Shown piece by piece: positions 11,665-22,807 of a DNA stretch of 64,000 nt. A model generated the notes under the pieces. It ran no database searches, was not told the DNA's origin, and saw nothing but the letters and a program-made list of their open reading frames with translations. The position numbers were made by a program, and so were the translations under genes. The stretch's first letter is position 1. Each line of letters opens with the position of its first letter. The DNA comes from Dendrocalamus latiflorus. Its lineage: Eukaryota > Streptophyta > Magnoliopsida > Poales > Poaceae. Location: contig CM029651.1 of the NCBI GenBank assembly GCA_017311315.1, positions 1,072,948 through 1,136,947 on the forward strand, read 5' to 3'.

Positions 11665-12502
11665 GCGCAAGCATTATCATCAGTTAGCACCGGGACAATG
11701 ATTCAAGCTTGTAAGAGTAATTCAGTACTTATTGCTGTTTGGTAGCTAGGGAGATCGAGCAGCATTGCAATTGCATTGTGACCAATGCGTCCATCGGTCA
11801 CCTGGAGTCACTGTGATTTGTCAGACGCATCTGACGTTATGTTGGAAGTTCCATTTACCAGCTCTTGATTTTTTGAGCCTTGAGCATTATGTTCAGTTTT
11901 CTTGAAGTAACATACACCAAACGCTCCATATAACAGCAAATTGGATCAACACTGACTGACCACCACGCCATAATAAAATTAATGCACTTCACACATTCTG
12001 TGAGCAATATTTGCTCATATTGTATTCCGAAGGAAATTTTGCTTCCATTTACAACCATGAAGGCCGATGCCGACTCAAGAACGAGATGACTCATTTTGAA
12101 GCTCTAACTAGAGTTCTATGCACTGACCACCATCAACCATTTGCTTCCAAAACAAACATCCATAAGAAGATTGCACCACCAGGTAAAAACAAATCATAAC
12201 CGACATCGGACAAGGCTAAAGGATACAGCAATTAACTGCAGATCTCAGCATGCCAAAAGAAAGCCAAAACTCAGGCTTGAGAAATGGTGCTACTAGGCTG
12301 TGCCTAACCCAACTGGCTTCTCAGATCTTTCGTCAATTTGCCCGCCTTAATATACCTTGTATATACAATTCAATCCTATACAATGTTTCATGAATCTCTG
12401 AAGACCTAACAATTAAAGAAAGTCATACATTAGATAACACTTGCCCAAACTTGAAACTACCCAGCAGAAAATAATAAACTTCTTTACCACTTGAAGAATT
12501 CA
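11665..12502. other. Convergent 3' region between GDSL and PP2A B' genes
   Basis: The two genes converge here, so this stretch should contain both 3' UTRs. No gene or repeat recognised. Confidence 0.5.
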
Positions 12503-15245
12503 CTACACAGCTGAAGATTGACGATGTAAGGTTCGAGAAACTAGCACAGGCTCTCCACTCGTTGCTTTTGCTGATGCAATCTCTTCTAGGCGTTTCCACT
12601 TGGCTTCTTGCTTCAATTTGGTTTCCTTCTCTTTGGCTTTGTCTTCCTCATATTTCCGCAGACACTCGTTGTATAATCCAGGATCATGATCAGAGAACAA
12701 TTTTCGCACATTAAGAGTGAGGCTTTGCACAGCCTGGTTCCAGTGCCCATTGGAATTTCTCTCCAGTGCAGGGAAGATGATAGGTAAAATCACCTTACTA
12801 TTTTGTTTGATCAAATTTTCGACATGGTCATTGTTCCACAAAAACAATGATCTCTCAGCAACCTAGAAGCAGAAAAGCGCCATTAGTCACCGTTCCTCAA
12901 TTAATGCTATACTCTGGTTGTGCAACTTCGATAGGAGTTGCATTTACAGTTATGAATGTCTTGCAACAATACAGCAAAGCTTGATGCCTCAAGCACATAA
13001 TAGGGGGGAATGAAGATAAAGAACCAGAAGAATAATGAAACAGAATTGAGATAATTGGGTCCTTTGGCTACAGAGTCACATAATGATCCAGAACCATAGT
13101 AGACATAATAGGACGTCTACACACTACACATAAGCTTGCAATTCGAATAGATTCAAGATGTGACACAGGGGCTCAAATGAAATAAAATGCAACTGAAGTC
13201 AGTGCATTGGATCAAAGCCCTCACACCTAACAAACATTTTTCTCTGCCTATTTGAATGACACAGTAATATGAAGAAGCTTTATCACTTATCAGGAATCCG
13301 TTCGGCAACCCATGGTGGGGAGAACTCACACAGCTGATAGAATTTGCTTTTGTGACCCGTTCCAAACAGCTTCTGACTTCAGAAGCCAAAAGCCGTTTGA
13401 AACGCGTTGGCTTCTTAACATGGCTTTTTTCTTTCCCTCTTTCCTTTGCATTATCCATCGAGATATAACAGTGTTTTTCATTTTTCCTTTTTTATTCATT
13501 TTCTTTTAATTGAATACCTCAGAAAAAAAATAAAGGGCTTGTTCTTTTTGGCTGAGGCTTATGGCTTTTGACTACGGTGTGTGGATTTTGGACTGTTCGT
13601 GCGAGAGATTACAGATTAACAGAAACTCACGTGCTGTTTTTGCTGATATAAATGAAGTCGGTACAGTATGTACTACAATTAACTAGTAGACCAAGACACT
13701 CTGTTTAAAAGTTAGTTATTGTAGAAAAGCCAAAAGCTCAAAAAGAACAGAGCCAAAATCCGTTACATTGCCATTTTAGCCAAAAGCCACAGCTAAAAGC
13801 CAAACACTTCTAAACGGGGCCTAATTCTAAACCCACCACAGGATCAATTAACATAATCCACACACTAAATCTAGACCACCGTGCCTTGAATAGAAACATA
13901 ATAAGCAAAATAGATGATCACTGTTCAAGTAATGCATACGCTTCAATTTCACAAGACCAAAGGAAAATTACAGAACAGAAGAAGTGGGAATTAAAGAAAC
14001 ACATATGGAGTTTTTTTCCTTGACAAAGGTAATACATGCAGTTAGTATTACCTGAAAGTGAGAACTGTTCAGACAACGTGCAATCTGGCGGAAAAGAGGA
14101 ACCATGCATTTCTGAAACTCAGCAGTTTGTGTAGCTTCTAATATCTCTTCCAACTCTCCCAAAAACATCACCTCTTTGGAGCTGTTTGTGATGGGCCAAT
14201 ATTTCAGCAGGCCCCTGATAACTGTGTCTGCAAGTTTGCAATCTTTTTCAACAAACTGGGTAATGCAGTAAGACAACTGCTGATGATACATTGAAATGCA
14301 CTTTGGCTTGTGAAGTGGAATCAAGGCCCGGACAAGGAACAATTTATGCTCTTCCTTAAGTGGCAATGCGAACCCATTGATGATGCTTCCTAAAATCTCC
14401 AATAGCTCTGCAATCCCATTGTGTTTTTCAGTTTCATAGATGAACTGATAGAAGATGTTGTTGATGGCTTTCCTAATAACTGGCCGATGAACCATGAACT
14501 TTCCGTAGACGCGGTGAAGTATCATCTTGAGGTACTCTCTCTCCCTAGGGTCTTCAGAGTCAAAGAGATCAAGTAACCTCAGAACAAACGAATGATCAAT
14601 GTACCTTTTAGCCACCTTGGCATCAGTCTCTGGAGACTGAATGAACCTCAAGAACAACTCATAAACAATCTGCAAGTGTGACCATGCAGGGTCCATCACA
14701 GGCTCCTCCTCATCCAAATCAAAGGCTTCAATCTTGTTCTCTCTGGGAGGGGTAGTCAGTGTCCTGAACAAGTTTACGGAAACCATTCTTGTGATATCTT
14801 GCATAATTACCTCTGGAAACTTCCCATTCGCCGAGGCAATATAGTCAACGAGCTCCAACAAAGTTTGCCTCTTTATTTCCTTCTCCTTTATGCTCTTTGT
14901 TGGATCAGTGAAGTCAAATGTGGAGCAGCACAAGTTCAACTTCTTGACGAACAGGTTATGCTTCTCGGTGTTGGGCACATCCTTAAAGCTTGGCATCAAC
15001 TCAAAGGTTGATGATACTGCATTACCATTTACCTTTGAGCTTGCATTGCCGGCATGCATGCCGCTCCCATAACTGAGCCCAGAGCTAGAGATAACCGGTG
15101 GCTGGCTACTCAAGTTGGAGGCCCTTTCTGCACCTCTCGGACCCAATCGCGGGTTTGACACTGAGGGGTTTGACCTGCCAATAGGATCCTTGTCCCCAGA
15201 TTTGGATGGCTTCTTGGGGAACCGTCCAAGGATTTGCTTGATCAT
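12503..15245 (-). CDS. PP2A regulatory subunit B' (B56 family)
   Basis: Exons 15245-14052 and 12862-12503 (minus strand) join in phase to give 517 aa. The protein begins MIKQILGRFPKKPSK, the standard plant B' start, then has a Ser/Asn-rich variable region to about residue 75. After that comes the B56 domain of HEAT-like repeats (HNLFVKKLNLCCSTFDF, EYLKMILHRVYGKF, EEHKLFLVRALIPLHKP, SYCITQFVEKD). The junction reads SSHFQ-VAERSLFLWNND, exactly the conserved spacing. B56 subunits bind the PP2A A/C core and select substrates, in plants for brassinosteroid, defence and metabolic control. An in-frame ATG 36 nt upstream (15281) would add 12 residues but is not family-like. The C-terminus is a charged coiled-coil-like tail (KAKEKETKLKQEAKWKRLEE). 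The 1.2-kb intron contains a MITE. Confidence 0.93.
13534..13821. mobile_element. MITE in the PP2A B' intron
   Basis: The left end AGGGCTTGTTCTTTTTGGCT and the reversed right end GGCCCCGTTTAGAAGTG share a diverged inverted repeat, with TAA at 13531-13533 and 13822-13824. The interior has GGCTTATGGCTTTTG and its complement AAAAGCCACAGCT, like family A. Boundaries are approximate. Confidence 0.5.
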
Positions 15246-16075
15246 GCTTTCACCCAGCTCAGTGAAACCAGCCAACACCAACTCTCAAGAGTTTCGGAAA
15301 CAGCTTCTCTTGTCGTCCAACTTGCAAGTAGCAGGACGTAGAGCTACCACCCTATTGCTGAACAGGAAACCCTAAGTCCATTGCCACATCACGGGGAGCT
15401 CCCACCCCAGAGCTGACGTTTTCGGCGAGGTAGCGCACAAAATCGAGCCGCTCCAACCTGGGAGAATCAAATCGACAGGGAAAAATAACAAATCACACTT
15501 AGGATAGCATGAAGAAGGAAAAGAAACACCTATCTGTGGGATCACGCGGTACCAGATCAGAGGAAGGAACCAAGTAACGCGCTCTACCTCCGCATCGCAA
15601 AATGGGAAATAATCTGGCAACATCAAAAGTAAACCCTACCCATGCACACGCAAAAAAAAATCCCAAAAATGCTTAAATAAACCTGCCTTTCCCCCCAAAT
15701 CAGCAGCGCCTGTGCCAAATCGGCGCGACCGATCGAACAGCGAGTCTACAAACGCACACTACGGGTGGCTACCGGGTAGAGACTCGAGACAGAAGCAGGC
15801 GCAAGAGTCAAATCGGTGAGTGCGCATGCGTATCCTCCGGGCATCCGAGGCAGTAACTAAAGCAGCGTCCAAGGCACAAGTGCGCTCGCGGTAAACTGGG
15901 TTTCGAGCCGGTACGCACCTGCCGTGGTCGGCGGCGGAGGGAGACGTCGGCGTGGTGGTTGGGGGCGGCGCGTCCGGTGGAAGCAGTCGCTTGAGCAGGA
16001 AGAAGCCAGGCGAGAGAGAGAGACTTGGACCTTCTCCAAGTTACTTTTCTCTTTCTTTTCTGCTTTTTCTCTCGA
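15246..16075 (-). promoter_or_regulatory. Leader, probable 5' UTR intron and promoter of PP2A B'
   Basis: On the minus strand a donor (GGCAG/GTGCG, exon edge 15919) and an acceptor (CCCAG/GTTGG, exon edge 15457) bracket a likely 461-bp leader intron. A CT/GA-rich stretch at 16011-16070 is typical of grass 5' UTRs and core promoters. No TATA box was identified. Inference from splice consensus only. Confidence 0.5.
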
Positions 16076-16099
16076 TCGAACGGAGCTTTTTTATAAAAA

Positions 16100-17344
16100 A
16101 AATTATTTTTGAGACTAAAAAACCGCGGAGTTTGTTGGTGGCGATGTGGCATTATGTGTTGTTTCCTTTTTCACTTTTTTAAATTCCGTGGGCTGGGCAG
16201 CGGAGCAGTTGGCTTTGCTTTTGCGCGTATCGTATCGTATGCGATGGAATGCTAGGCTGTTTAGGATTCTGATTAACTTTTTTCGAAAGGTTTTTGTTCG
16301 AAATTGTTTTTGTACCAGATGTTAGTTTTTTCCCAATCATTTAATTAAAAATAGAATAAAATAAAAACATTGCTAAGAGAAAAAAAAAAGAAAAAGCAAA
16401 AAAAAGCGAAATAAAGAAGCCAATACAAGCTTCTAATAATAAGGAACTGAAACTGAAATGAACGAGCTCTAAGCCATGCAATTAGGAGAAAAAACTCAAA
16501 AATGCCCCACTGAATGTATAAATGGATGAGGAGCCCATCCCACAAGTTAAACATGCTTACTAATGGTAACACCCACTGATATGAGGGGCTCGATCTTCCC
16601 GATGTAGGATCAAGGATAATATTAAATTCGTGCAACCTGATGAACCAATGCCGTCAACCATTGTTAGAACAACAACCTGTGATAAAAGAATTCGCTCAAC
16701 CATATGCTCGTGATCCCATATACCCGACCACACAAGTAGACATATTGCCGTTCCTGCGAATCACAAGGAAGCACAAAAGCAATGGAGATATTCTCTAGAA
16801 AATCGTCCAATTCCCAACAGCAACACGTAGAATCAACTCGAAAATAAGCAATATTGGCTATCTTAAAAATAATTGTGGTCCCCCTCAACAGGTGATGTAT
16901 ACAAGTTTATATAACCCTTGGGAGTCCACAAGGTTTCCTACACGGGTTCAACACAATTCCTAAGTTGTTTCAGACTCGAACTCTCACAAAAGAAAATAAA
17001 AATAGAATACAAATAAAAATCCATGACATTTCTAATGATGAAACTCCTTCCATTGCGTAGTCCTTAAAATCAGCTTTTCAACGAGCCTGAGAACACCTCA
17101 ATCGGACTTCGTATGTGAAAACTATTACCTTTATATGCAAGGTATATGATCGGAATACACAAAATATTGTCAGAGATATAGTCAGAGTGATCTGAACACC
17201 TCCAAGTCAATCAAACAGCTGCAAACGTCTCCAACTAATCCAACGGCGTGATCGTTCGGACTGGTCTGAACATTGCTGTCGCTATCGGCCGTTCAAAGTC
17301 GATCGAACGACGCACACTGAGCGAACGTTCGGATTGGTGCTTGT
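16100..17344. other. Intergenic, LTR-like debris
   Basis: No gene seen. The sequence around 16560-17300 has the look of LTR or retroelement-flank DNA but no boundaries or target duplication could be found. Confidence 0.35.
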
Positions 17345-17558
17345 CTAAAAAATGCCTTTTGCATAGATGCACCCAAACTAAATCTCCTGGTTTAAATAGC
17401 TTCTTCTTTCTTGACTTGTTCACCTTCGCGACATAGTAACGTGTCTTATTTTCAATTTCTTCTTTAGTCTTGGTATGAATCTTCTTCACGTATTCAGCAC
17501 GTTTTGACGCCTCCATATTGACATGTTCATGTAGTGGTAGTGGCAGTAAATCAAGCGA
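17345..17558 (-). pseudogene. Ty3/gypsy polyprotein fragment, integrase C-terminal part
   Basis: On the minus strand a short reading frame carries DLLPLPLHEHVN, then a charged stretch and KPGDLVWVHLCKRHF, the segment that follows the integrase core in Ty3/gypsy elements. The match begins and ends abruptly, with no integrase catalytic core, reverse transcriptase or gag alongside, so it is a truncated remnant. Confidence 0.7.
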
Positions 17559-17594
17559 CACATGAAAGAAAATAAAAATGGAAGAAGATGTCAA

Positions 17595-19434
17595 TTAGCC
17601 ATTTTAGATGTATGGGTTGAAAATGGACCAAAAGGACCAAGTATATCTCAAAGTTGGCTTAGTTAGCAAAAGAACTCATCATGGATCCTTAACATCCATA
17701 CATCATAATTGCATATAGAAGAAGAGACACAGTAGGCAAGCATGATAAAAGATTCTTAATGCATAAATACATCATTCACATTTAAACAGATTCATTAGAT
17801 AGAAAATATGCTAGTAATTTTTTGGATGTAACAATATTTATAGATTGATATGTCATAGTAAGTTTATAAATATTTTCCAAAGTATTACTACTTCATACAT
17901 TTGATCATCTTTTCAGCATTTGAAAGCATTGATTGACATGAGACAAAAGGAACAAGAGTAACTACTAAGATCTATATACATCATGCTTACTATTTTACAT
18001 TATTTTGATGGTTTTGGACTTCCATTTCAAAATATCAGCATGCACATCAATTCTCACAATTAGTCTTGATTTTGTGTAAAATATCATGTATGAATTGTGT
18101 ACAAAAGTAGATGAAATATTGTAGTCTCCCCCCTATTCCCCTCCCTCAAGCCTTCTCACACACAAAGTAATTTTGACTAAATCTATAGTAAGTGCAAGAA
18201 AATAATTAAAAGTAACCATATTGTATATAGAATATAAACAGGTAAAGGAAAATGAAGTTTGTTTAACATATTTTGATAAAAGCAAGTGAATAGATAATAG
18301 AATATGATTAACATATACAAGTAGAATATATTTTTAAAAAGAAAGAAGAATAGTTTGTATTGAGAAGGGTGAAGATCCGTACCTAGAATGTTCAAGATAT
18401 TGGAATAGGAAGAAATCAACAAATAATATATCTAATTCCCAAATTTTCATAATCAACCCCAATCATCGCATCACGTAGGAAATCCATGATTTGGTACCCA
18501 AATATACAAATCTTGGTGTGTAGAACTATTAGAAGGTCATGAAGTTACTAGAACTATGTAGATTGGTAGTAGTTTGTCAATCATGGTTCTTCTTCAAGGC
18601 GGGTATTTGGTAAGGCATAGCGCCCATGGATTTGCTAGATATGGATTTGCTAGATATGATAGAAAGGAGATGAAGAAATGCCTATAGATCTTCAGCACCA
18701 TGAGAGGATAGGCTTGGACTAGAAAGCTCAAGAAGGAATTGGTCTCCATTTTAGATGAGATCTCAAGGCGAGAAGGGTCTACTCAACATATATAAGGGTG
18801 AAGGATGCAAAAATGGTGTGACAGCCCCTAGAAACTAATGAGCAAACTGACAAACATGGCACATGGATTGATAACTAATGGCACTATACAAATTTCACGA
18901 ATAGTTCAACTATTGATGTAACGGAAATTGCTTTCCATCTAGTTTATTAAAAAAATAAAACTAAATTTTAAATGAGTAATTGTAAATTCTGAAGTGTGAA
19001 AAAGGACACTTGAAGAATACAGGAGCGTCTCCTATGGGTATCCCTAATGATGATACATAGCACAAAAAAGTGGGAGAAATGGGAGGAGATATGTTTGCAT
19101 TATCTATCAAGCACCCTTCCCAAATTTTCTCACCTGTTGATCGTCCTCCTCCATTATCACCATCCGAGTAGTTTTAGTGCCTAGTGAGCATTAATTGGAG
19201 ATGATCTAATAGATGAGTCATGTGTTGAATTCGAATTTTACAACCAATGACATATTTAGCCTGACATGGATTTGTGTTTTTCATAAAAAGCTTTTTAAAG
19301 CTATTTCCTTAAAACATTTTCAAGTATTTATTGTGTAAGACTATTAATATGAATCTATGAATAGTGCACTTTTATTTCAATTTTATTAATCATGTATAGC
19401 ATTGTTCTTATCATTTAATCTTTTTATACTGCAG
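17595..19434. other. Intergenic, AT-rich, no gene seen
   Basis: AT-rich sequence with scattered short ORFs that have no family resemblance. A short direct repeat (ATTTGCTAGATATGG, two copies) lies at about 18629-18658. Probably decayed retroelement. Confidence 0.4.
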
Positions 19435-19620
19435 ACATTCTAGGGATGTTGAACGAGTGATCATAGAGGAACCTAATGAACCTAGGATAGCTCAATATGC
19501 AGTAGTCATATTTGGCTCATCTGAGTCTTTGCTACGTGTCCTTGATGGGAAAGAAAAGGTCAAGTTCATGCCAGGAGGTAAACATTTATGGGTTCAAAAA
19601 TTTGAGCCAAGGAAAAATAA
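19435..19620 (+). other. Orphan exon-like ORF, possible RRM half
   Basis: After a good acceptor (ATACTGCAG, exon from 19435) a frame reads HSRDVERVIIEEPNEP, then YAVVIFGSSESLLRVLDGKE and GGKHLWVQKFEPRK. The spacing of hydrophobics resembles the second half of an RNA-recognition motif (beta3-alpha2-beta4), as in some plant CCCH-RRM proteins, but I do not recognise the family. There is no convincing donor or neighbouring exon. It could be an exon captured by a transposon or a decayed gene. Confidence 0.35.
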
Positions 19621-20038
19621 ATTCGGGTTGCTTTTAATAAGTTGCATATCATGCAATGTGCCTTGTTTGTGGAAGAATCATATTATAATAATATTTTGTT
19701 GGAATCTAAACCTTAGAGCTATTTACTTCTTCATAATTTTATTTTGCCTGAATGTGTGGTTTATGGAAGAATCATATTGTAATAATGCTACTTCAGATCT
19801 AAAGCTTAGATCGATTGTTTGCTTATTCATAATATTAGAACTATCGTTTGCTTATTTATAATTTTTTTTGCATGCATGCGTGGTTTACATGTATGATTTA
19901 AATAGCCTCGAATAAAATTCTTCAATTTGCCCTGTACCTTTGTTTCTCTTATCATATAGAAATCTCATATATAAATCTGGTAATGTTGCTGGGAAGTAGT
20001 TTCTTTATGTATTCATCTATGACTGAGTAAAATTGGTA

Positions 20039-20416
20039 CTCCCTCCTTTGAGAAATATAAGACTTATAGTTTGAATGGTCTTATTGAGAAATATAAGGCT
20101 TGCAGGTATATTCAATGAGTCTTTTCCTGCTATACCCTATTTATTCTTTCTCAATATGCTTTATTCATTACCACCCATACCTTGTTTATTCTTTCTCAAT
20201 CATATACATTTATTCATTACCACCCATACCTTGTTTATTCTTTCTCAATCATATACATTTATTCATTACCACTCACAAAAAGTATTCTCTCCCTTTTCCA
20301 AGATAATTATGAGAGTTATCTAAGTCATTTTCTCTCGCACCTTTCTCAATTTCATCGCCATATTAATCTTCTTTGTGCAAAGTCAAAATACGTCTTATAT
20401 TTCTCAATAGAGGGAG
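20039..20416. mobile_element. Stowaway-type MITE
   Basis: The left end CTCCCTCCTTTGAGAAATAT and the reversed right end CTCCCTCTATTGAGAAATAT match in 18 of 20 positions, the repeat extends a few bases further, and TA lies outside each end (20037-20038 and 20417-20418). CTCCCTC ends with a TA duplication define Stowaway (Tc1/Mariner) MITEs. Length 378 bp. Positions 20140-20270 hold about two and a half copies of a 49-bp tandem unit (CCACCCATACCTTGTTTATT start), which accounts for its greater length. Confidence 0.85.
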
Positions 20417-20639
20417 TACTTGGTAAACATCCATTGATGGGCTATATTATACGTGAGAGCAAACAATAGAAGATGGGCGAAAATAAATGAGTGATTGTGG
20501 TTTCATAGTATTTGTAAATATAAGGTTCCATAGTACTCCTATTTGAGATGCCATCCAAAGTATTCCAATTTTTCAATGTACAATACTTCCATCCAGTGCT
20601 TCGTAGTTCCATAGTTTACTCGTGTGAATTGACTGCATT

Positions 20640-21190
20640 CGCGACTAGGGGTGGAAAATGGATATAAATTATCCGTATTATTCTATTACCGCATTCAATA
20701 GGATACGAATACGATATATATTTTTTTCCATCCGATTAAAAATTTATCTCTTATTCGTATTTGTACTCTAATTCACATAAAATATATGGATACAAATATT
20801 GTATGGACTTTTACCATCCAAAATATTATTTTATCCGGACTATTTGTAATTGTATTCGTATTTGGCGAAGCAATATACATATTTTATTGCAATACGACTA
20901 ATTAGTTGGATAAATTTTTTAATTCAACATGAATTCATGTTTTTAGATGAAGCAAATAAATTAGAATGATTAAGCGTGACTGTACGAAGATAAAATGTTA
21001 TTAATATCTTCATATTATATGAGTTACGAGGATATCCGGATCTGACCGAATTGAGTAGATATTCGATTCGAATTCATATTCGTTACAATGTTTGATACAT
21101 ATTTGTATTTAAGAATATTTAAATTTAAATTCATATTTATTTATCAAATACAAATACGTATCGACTGTATCCGCGACCCTCGTTCGAATT
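20640..21190. mobile_element. AT-rich transposon-like sequence
   Basis: Starts near CTAGGGGTGGAAAATGGATA and ends near TATCCGCGACCCTCG. It contains many inverted and direct ATTCGTATT / AATACGAAT motifs, a pattern common in non-autonomous hAT-like repeats of grasses. No target duplication could be fixed, so boundaries and class are tentative. Confidence 0.35.
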
Positions 21191-22807
21191 CCGCACCCTG
21201 TAGTGTAGGGCCCCACCGGGTCAGCGACGCGCAGCACATCGGCGTCATCCGCCCCAGTGCGCCGAACGCCACGCGCTTTCGGTGCTGCTCTCTTTACGCG
21301 GGCCCCATCCATTTCGAACTGTAGACCCGGTCCACGCAGCACTGGGCGGATATCCTCGTTTGCACGCCCCCGAGGTAAGCTCTACCCACGAACAGCTGGG
21401 CCCTTCATGTTTTTGTCCCCACATGTCACAGACACGAGCACAAGCCACCAAAGGTGACTCGTTGGCAGCCGGTAACGGCCAAAACCAGCCACCCCGCGCA
21501 CCCCACGCCCAGCCCGACCGCACCCATTTTGCTGACGAGGTGGCCCCATGTGTTTGGTCCCCACATGTCATGCATATCATCGCAGCGTCCAGCTCATTTT
21601 TGTCTCTAATCAATAGCCACAGCCTCGCGTGTTGCGCTGTTAAGCGGCCTGCTCTTAAGTTATGTTTAATCATGTAATTAGTGAGCTAATCCTCCCCTCC
21701 CATAAAGACGGCTTTAACTTAAGCTGCCAGGAGGAGGCGGAGGCGGAGGCGAAGCGAAGCTGCGCTTTTGCTGTGCTGTCCACCGCCCTCTGCTCTGCTT
21801 CCTTCCCTTAGCTTCCAAGCTACGCTTCTCTCCACTTCGGCTCGCTTCCTCCGAACCCTAGCGCAGCGCGCGCCCTGGTTGTGGCGGAAGCTCGCGACTG
21901 CGGCGTGCTGGTAAAGAGCTCAGCTTTCCCCGGTTGGTTGGTTGGCTGGCTCCTCGAGATCGCCGGAGCTCTAGTTTTTTAGTGAGTGCTTGCGCCTTGG
22001 GGGCTTGGCCTGCGGAGTTGACGAGTGGCTTGGATTCGTTCAGGTGGGGACTCGTCCGATTTTAATTATTTTTTCGGGGGATTTGGGATTGGTTTAGCAG
22101 CCCATCTTCCTCCTATTCATCGCCGGCAGTTTGGTTCAATCCGTGGGATTTTAGGGGCGGAAATTCCATTTCGATCGGTTGGTTGATTACTTCTTTTTTT
22201 TTTCTATTTAACAGAATTACTTTTATGTGTGTAATTAGTGGATTTGAAGTGTTTGGTTGGTGCCGTGCATTCATTACTCGTCGGCTTTCTCGGCGAATTA
22301 AGGCGCGCGATTTCGTAAGACCAGATGCGAGCTTTCCATTTTTGTGCTATTTTTTCTCTCCTGTTTCTGATGTGAAAGAATAGTTTCCGTTCCCGTGTGG
22401 GAATGGGGCGATGCAGTCTTTGCAACTTGCTTACTAGTAGGCAATGTGGGAACTGGGTTTTGGGGATTCTAGCGGCTTGGTTGAGTCTGCACTTTCCACG
22501 CGCTTCTGGAAATAGGCTGAAAGCGACTGCATTTAGTGCTCCAAAGAATGGTCATGTTGGTCTATGCTGTCACTGTGCGTGCTGGATTTTATTTTATTTT
22601 ATTTTTTTGGGGGAGTATAGTTGAACACTAGCTAACTTTGTATGTTGAGTAGCGACAGTTAGAGGGTAGATGTACTTGTCGAGTGATTTGTATAGAAATG
22701 TACTTTTTGCGTAATGAAATGACTTAGTCATTGTGGGCTCTGAACTTTCGATATATGCTAACTCTTTTGTTCATTTGGTGCATGGATTGAAGTGGTGAGG
22801 AGACAAT
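21191..22807 (+). promoter_or_regulatory. Promoter, leader and probable 5' UTR intron of the PTI1-like kinase
   Basis: The upstream DNA has two imperfect copies of a TGTTTTTGTCCCCACATGTCA-like block (about 21408-21430 and 21550-21570). A GAGGCG repeat lies near 21730, then a CT-rich leader from about 21770. A donor at 22044 (GTTCAG/GTGGGG) suggests a leader intron ending shortly before the ATG at 22808. No clear TATA box. Inference from composition and splice consensus. Confidence 0.45.

Noticed and set aside
21245..21677. Two 130-140-codon ORFs on opposite strands
   Set aside because: Mutually overlapping, no recognisable domain, and located in the promoter region of the kinase gene with repeated CCCCACATGTCA blocks.
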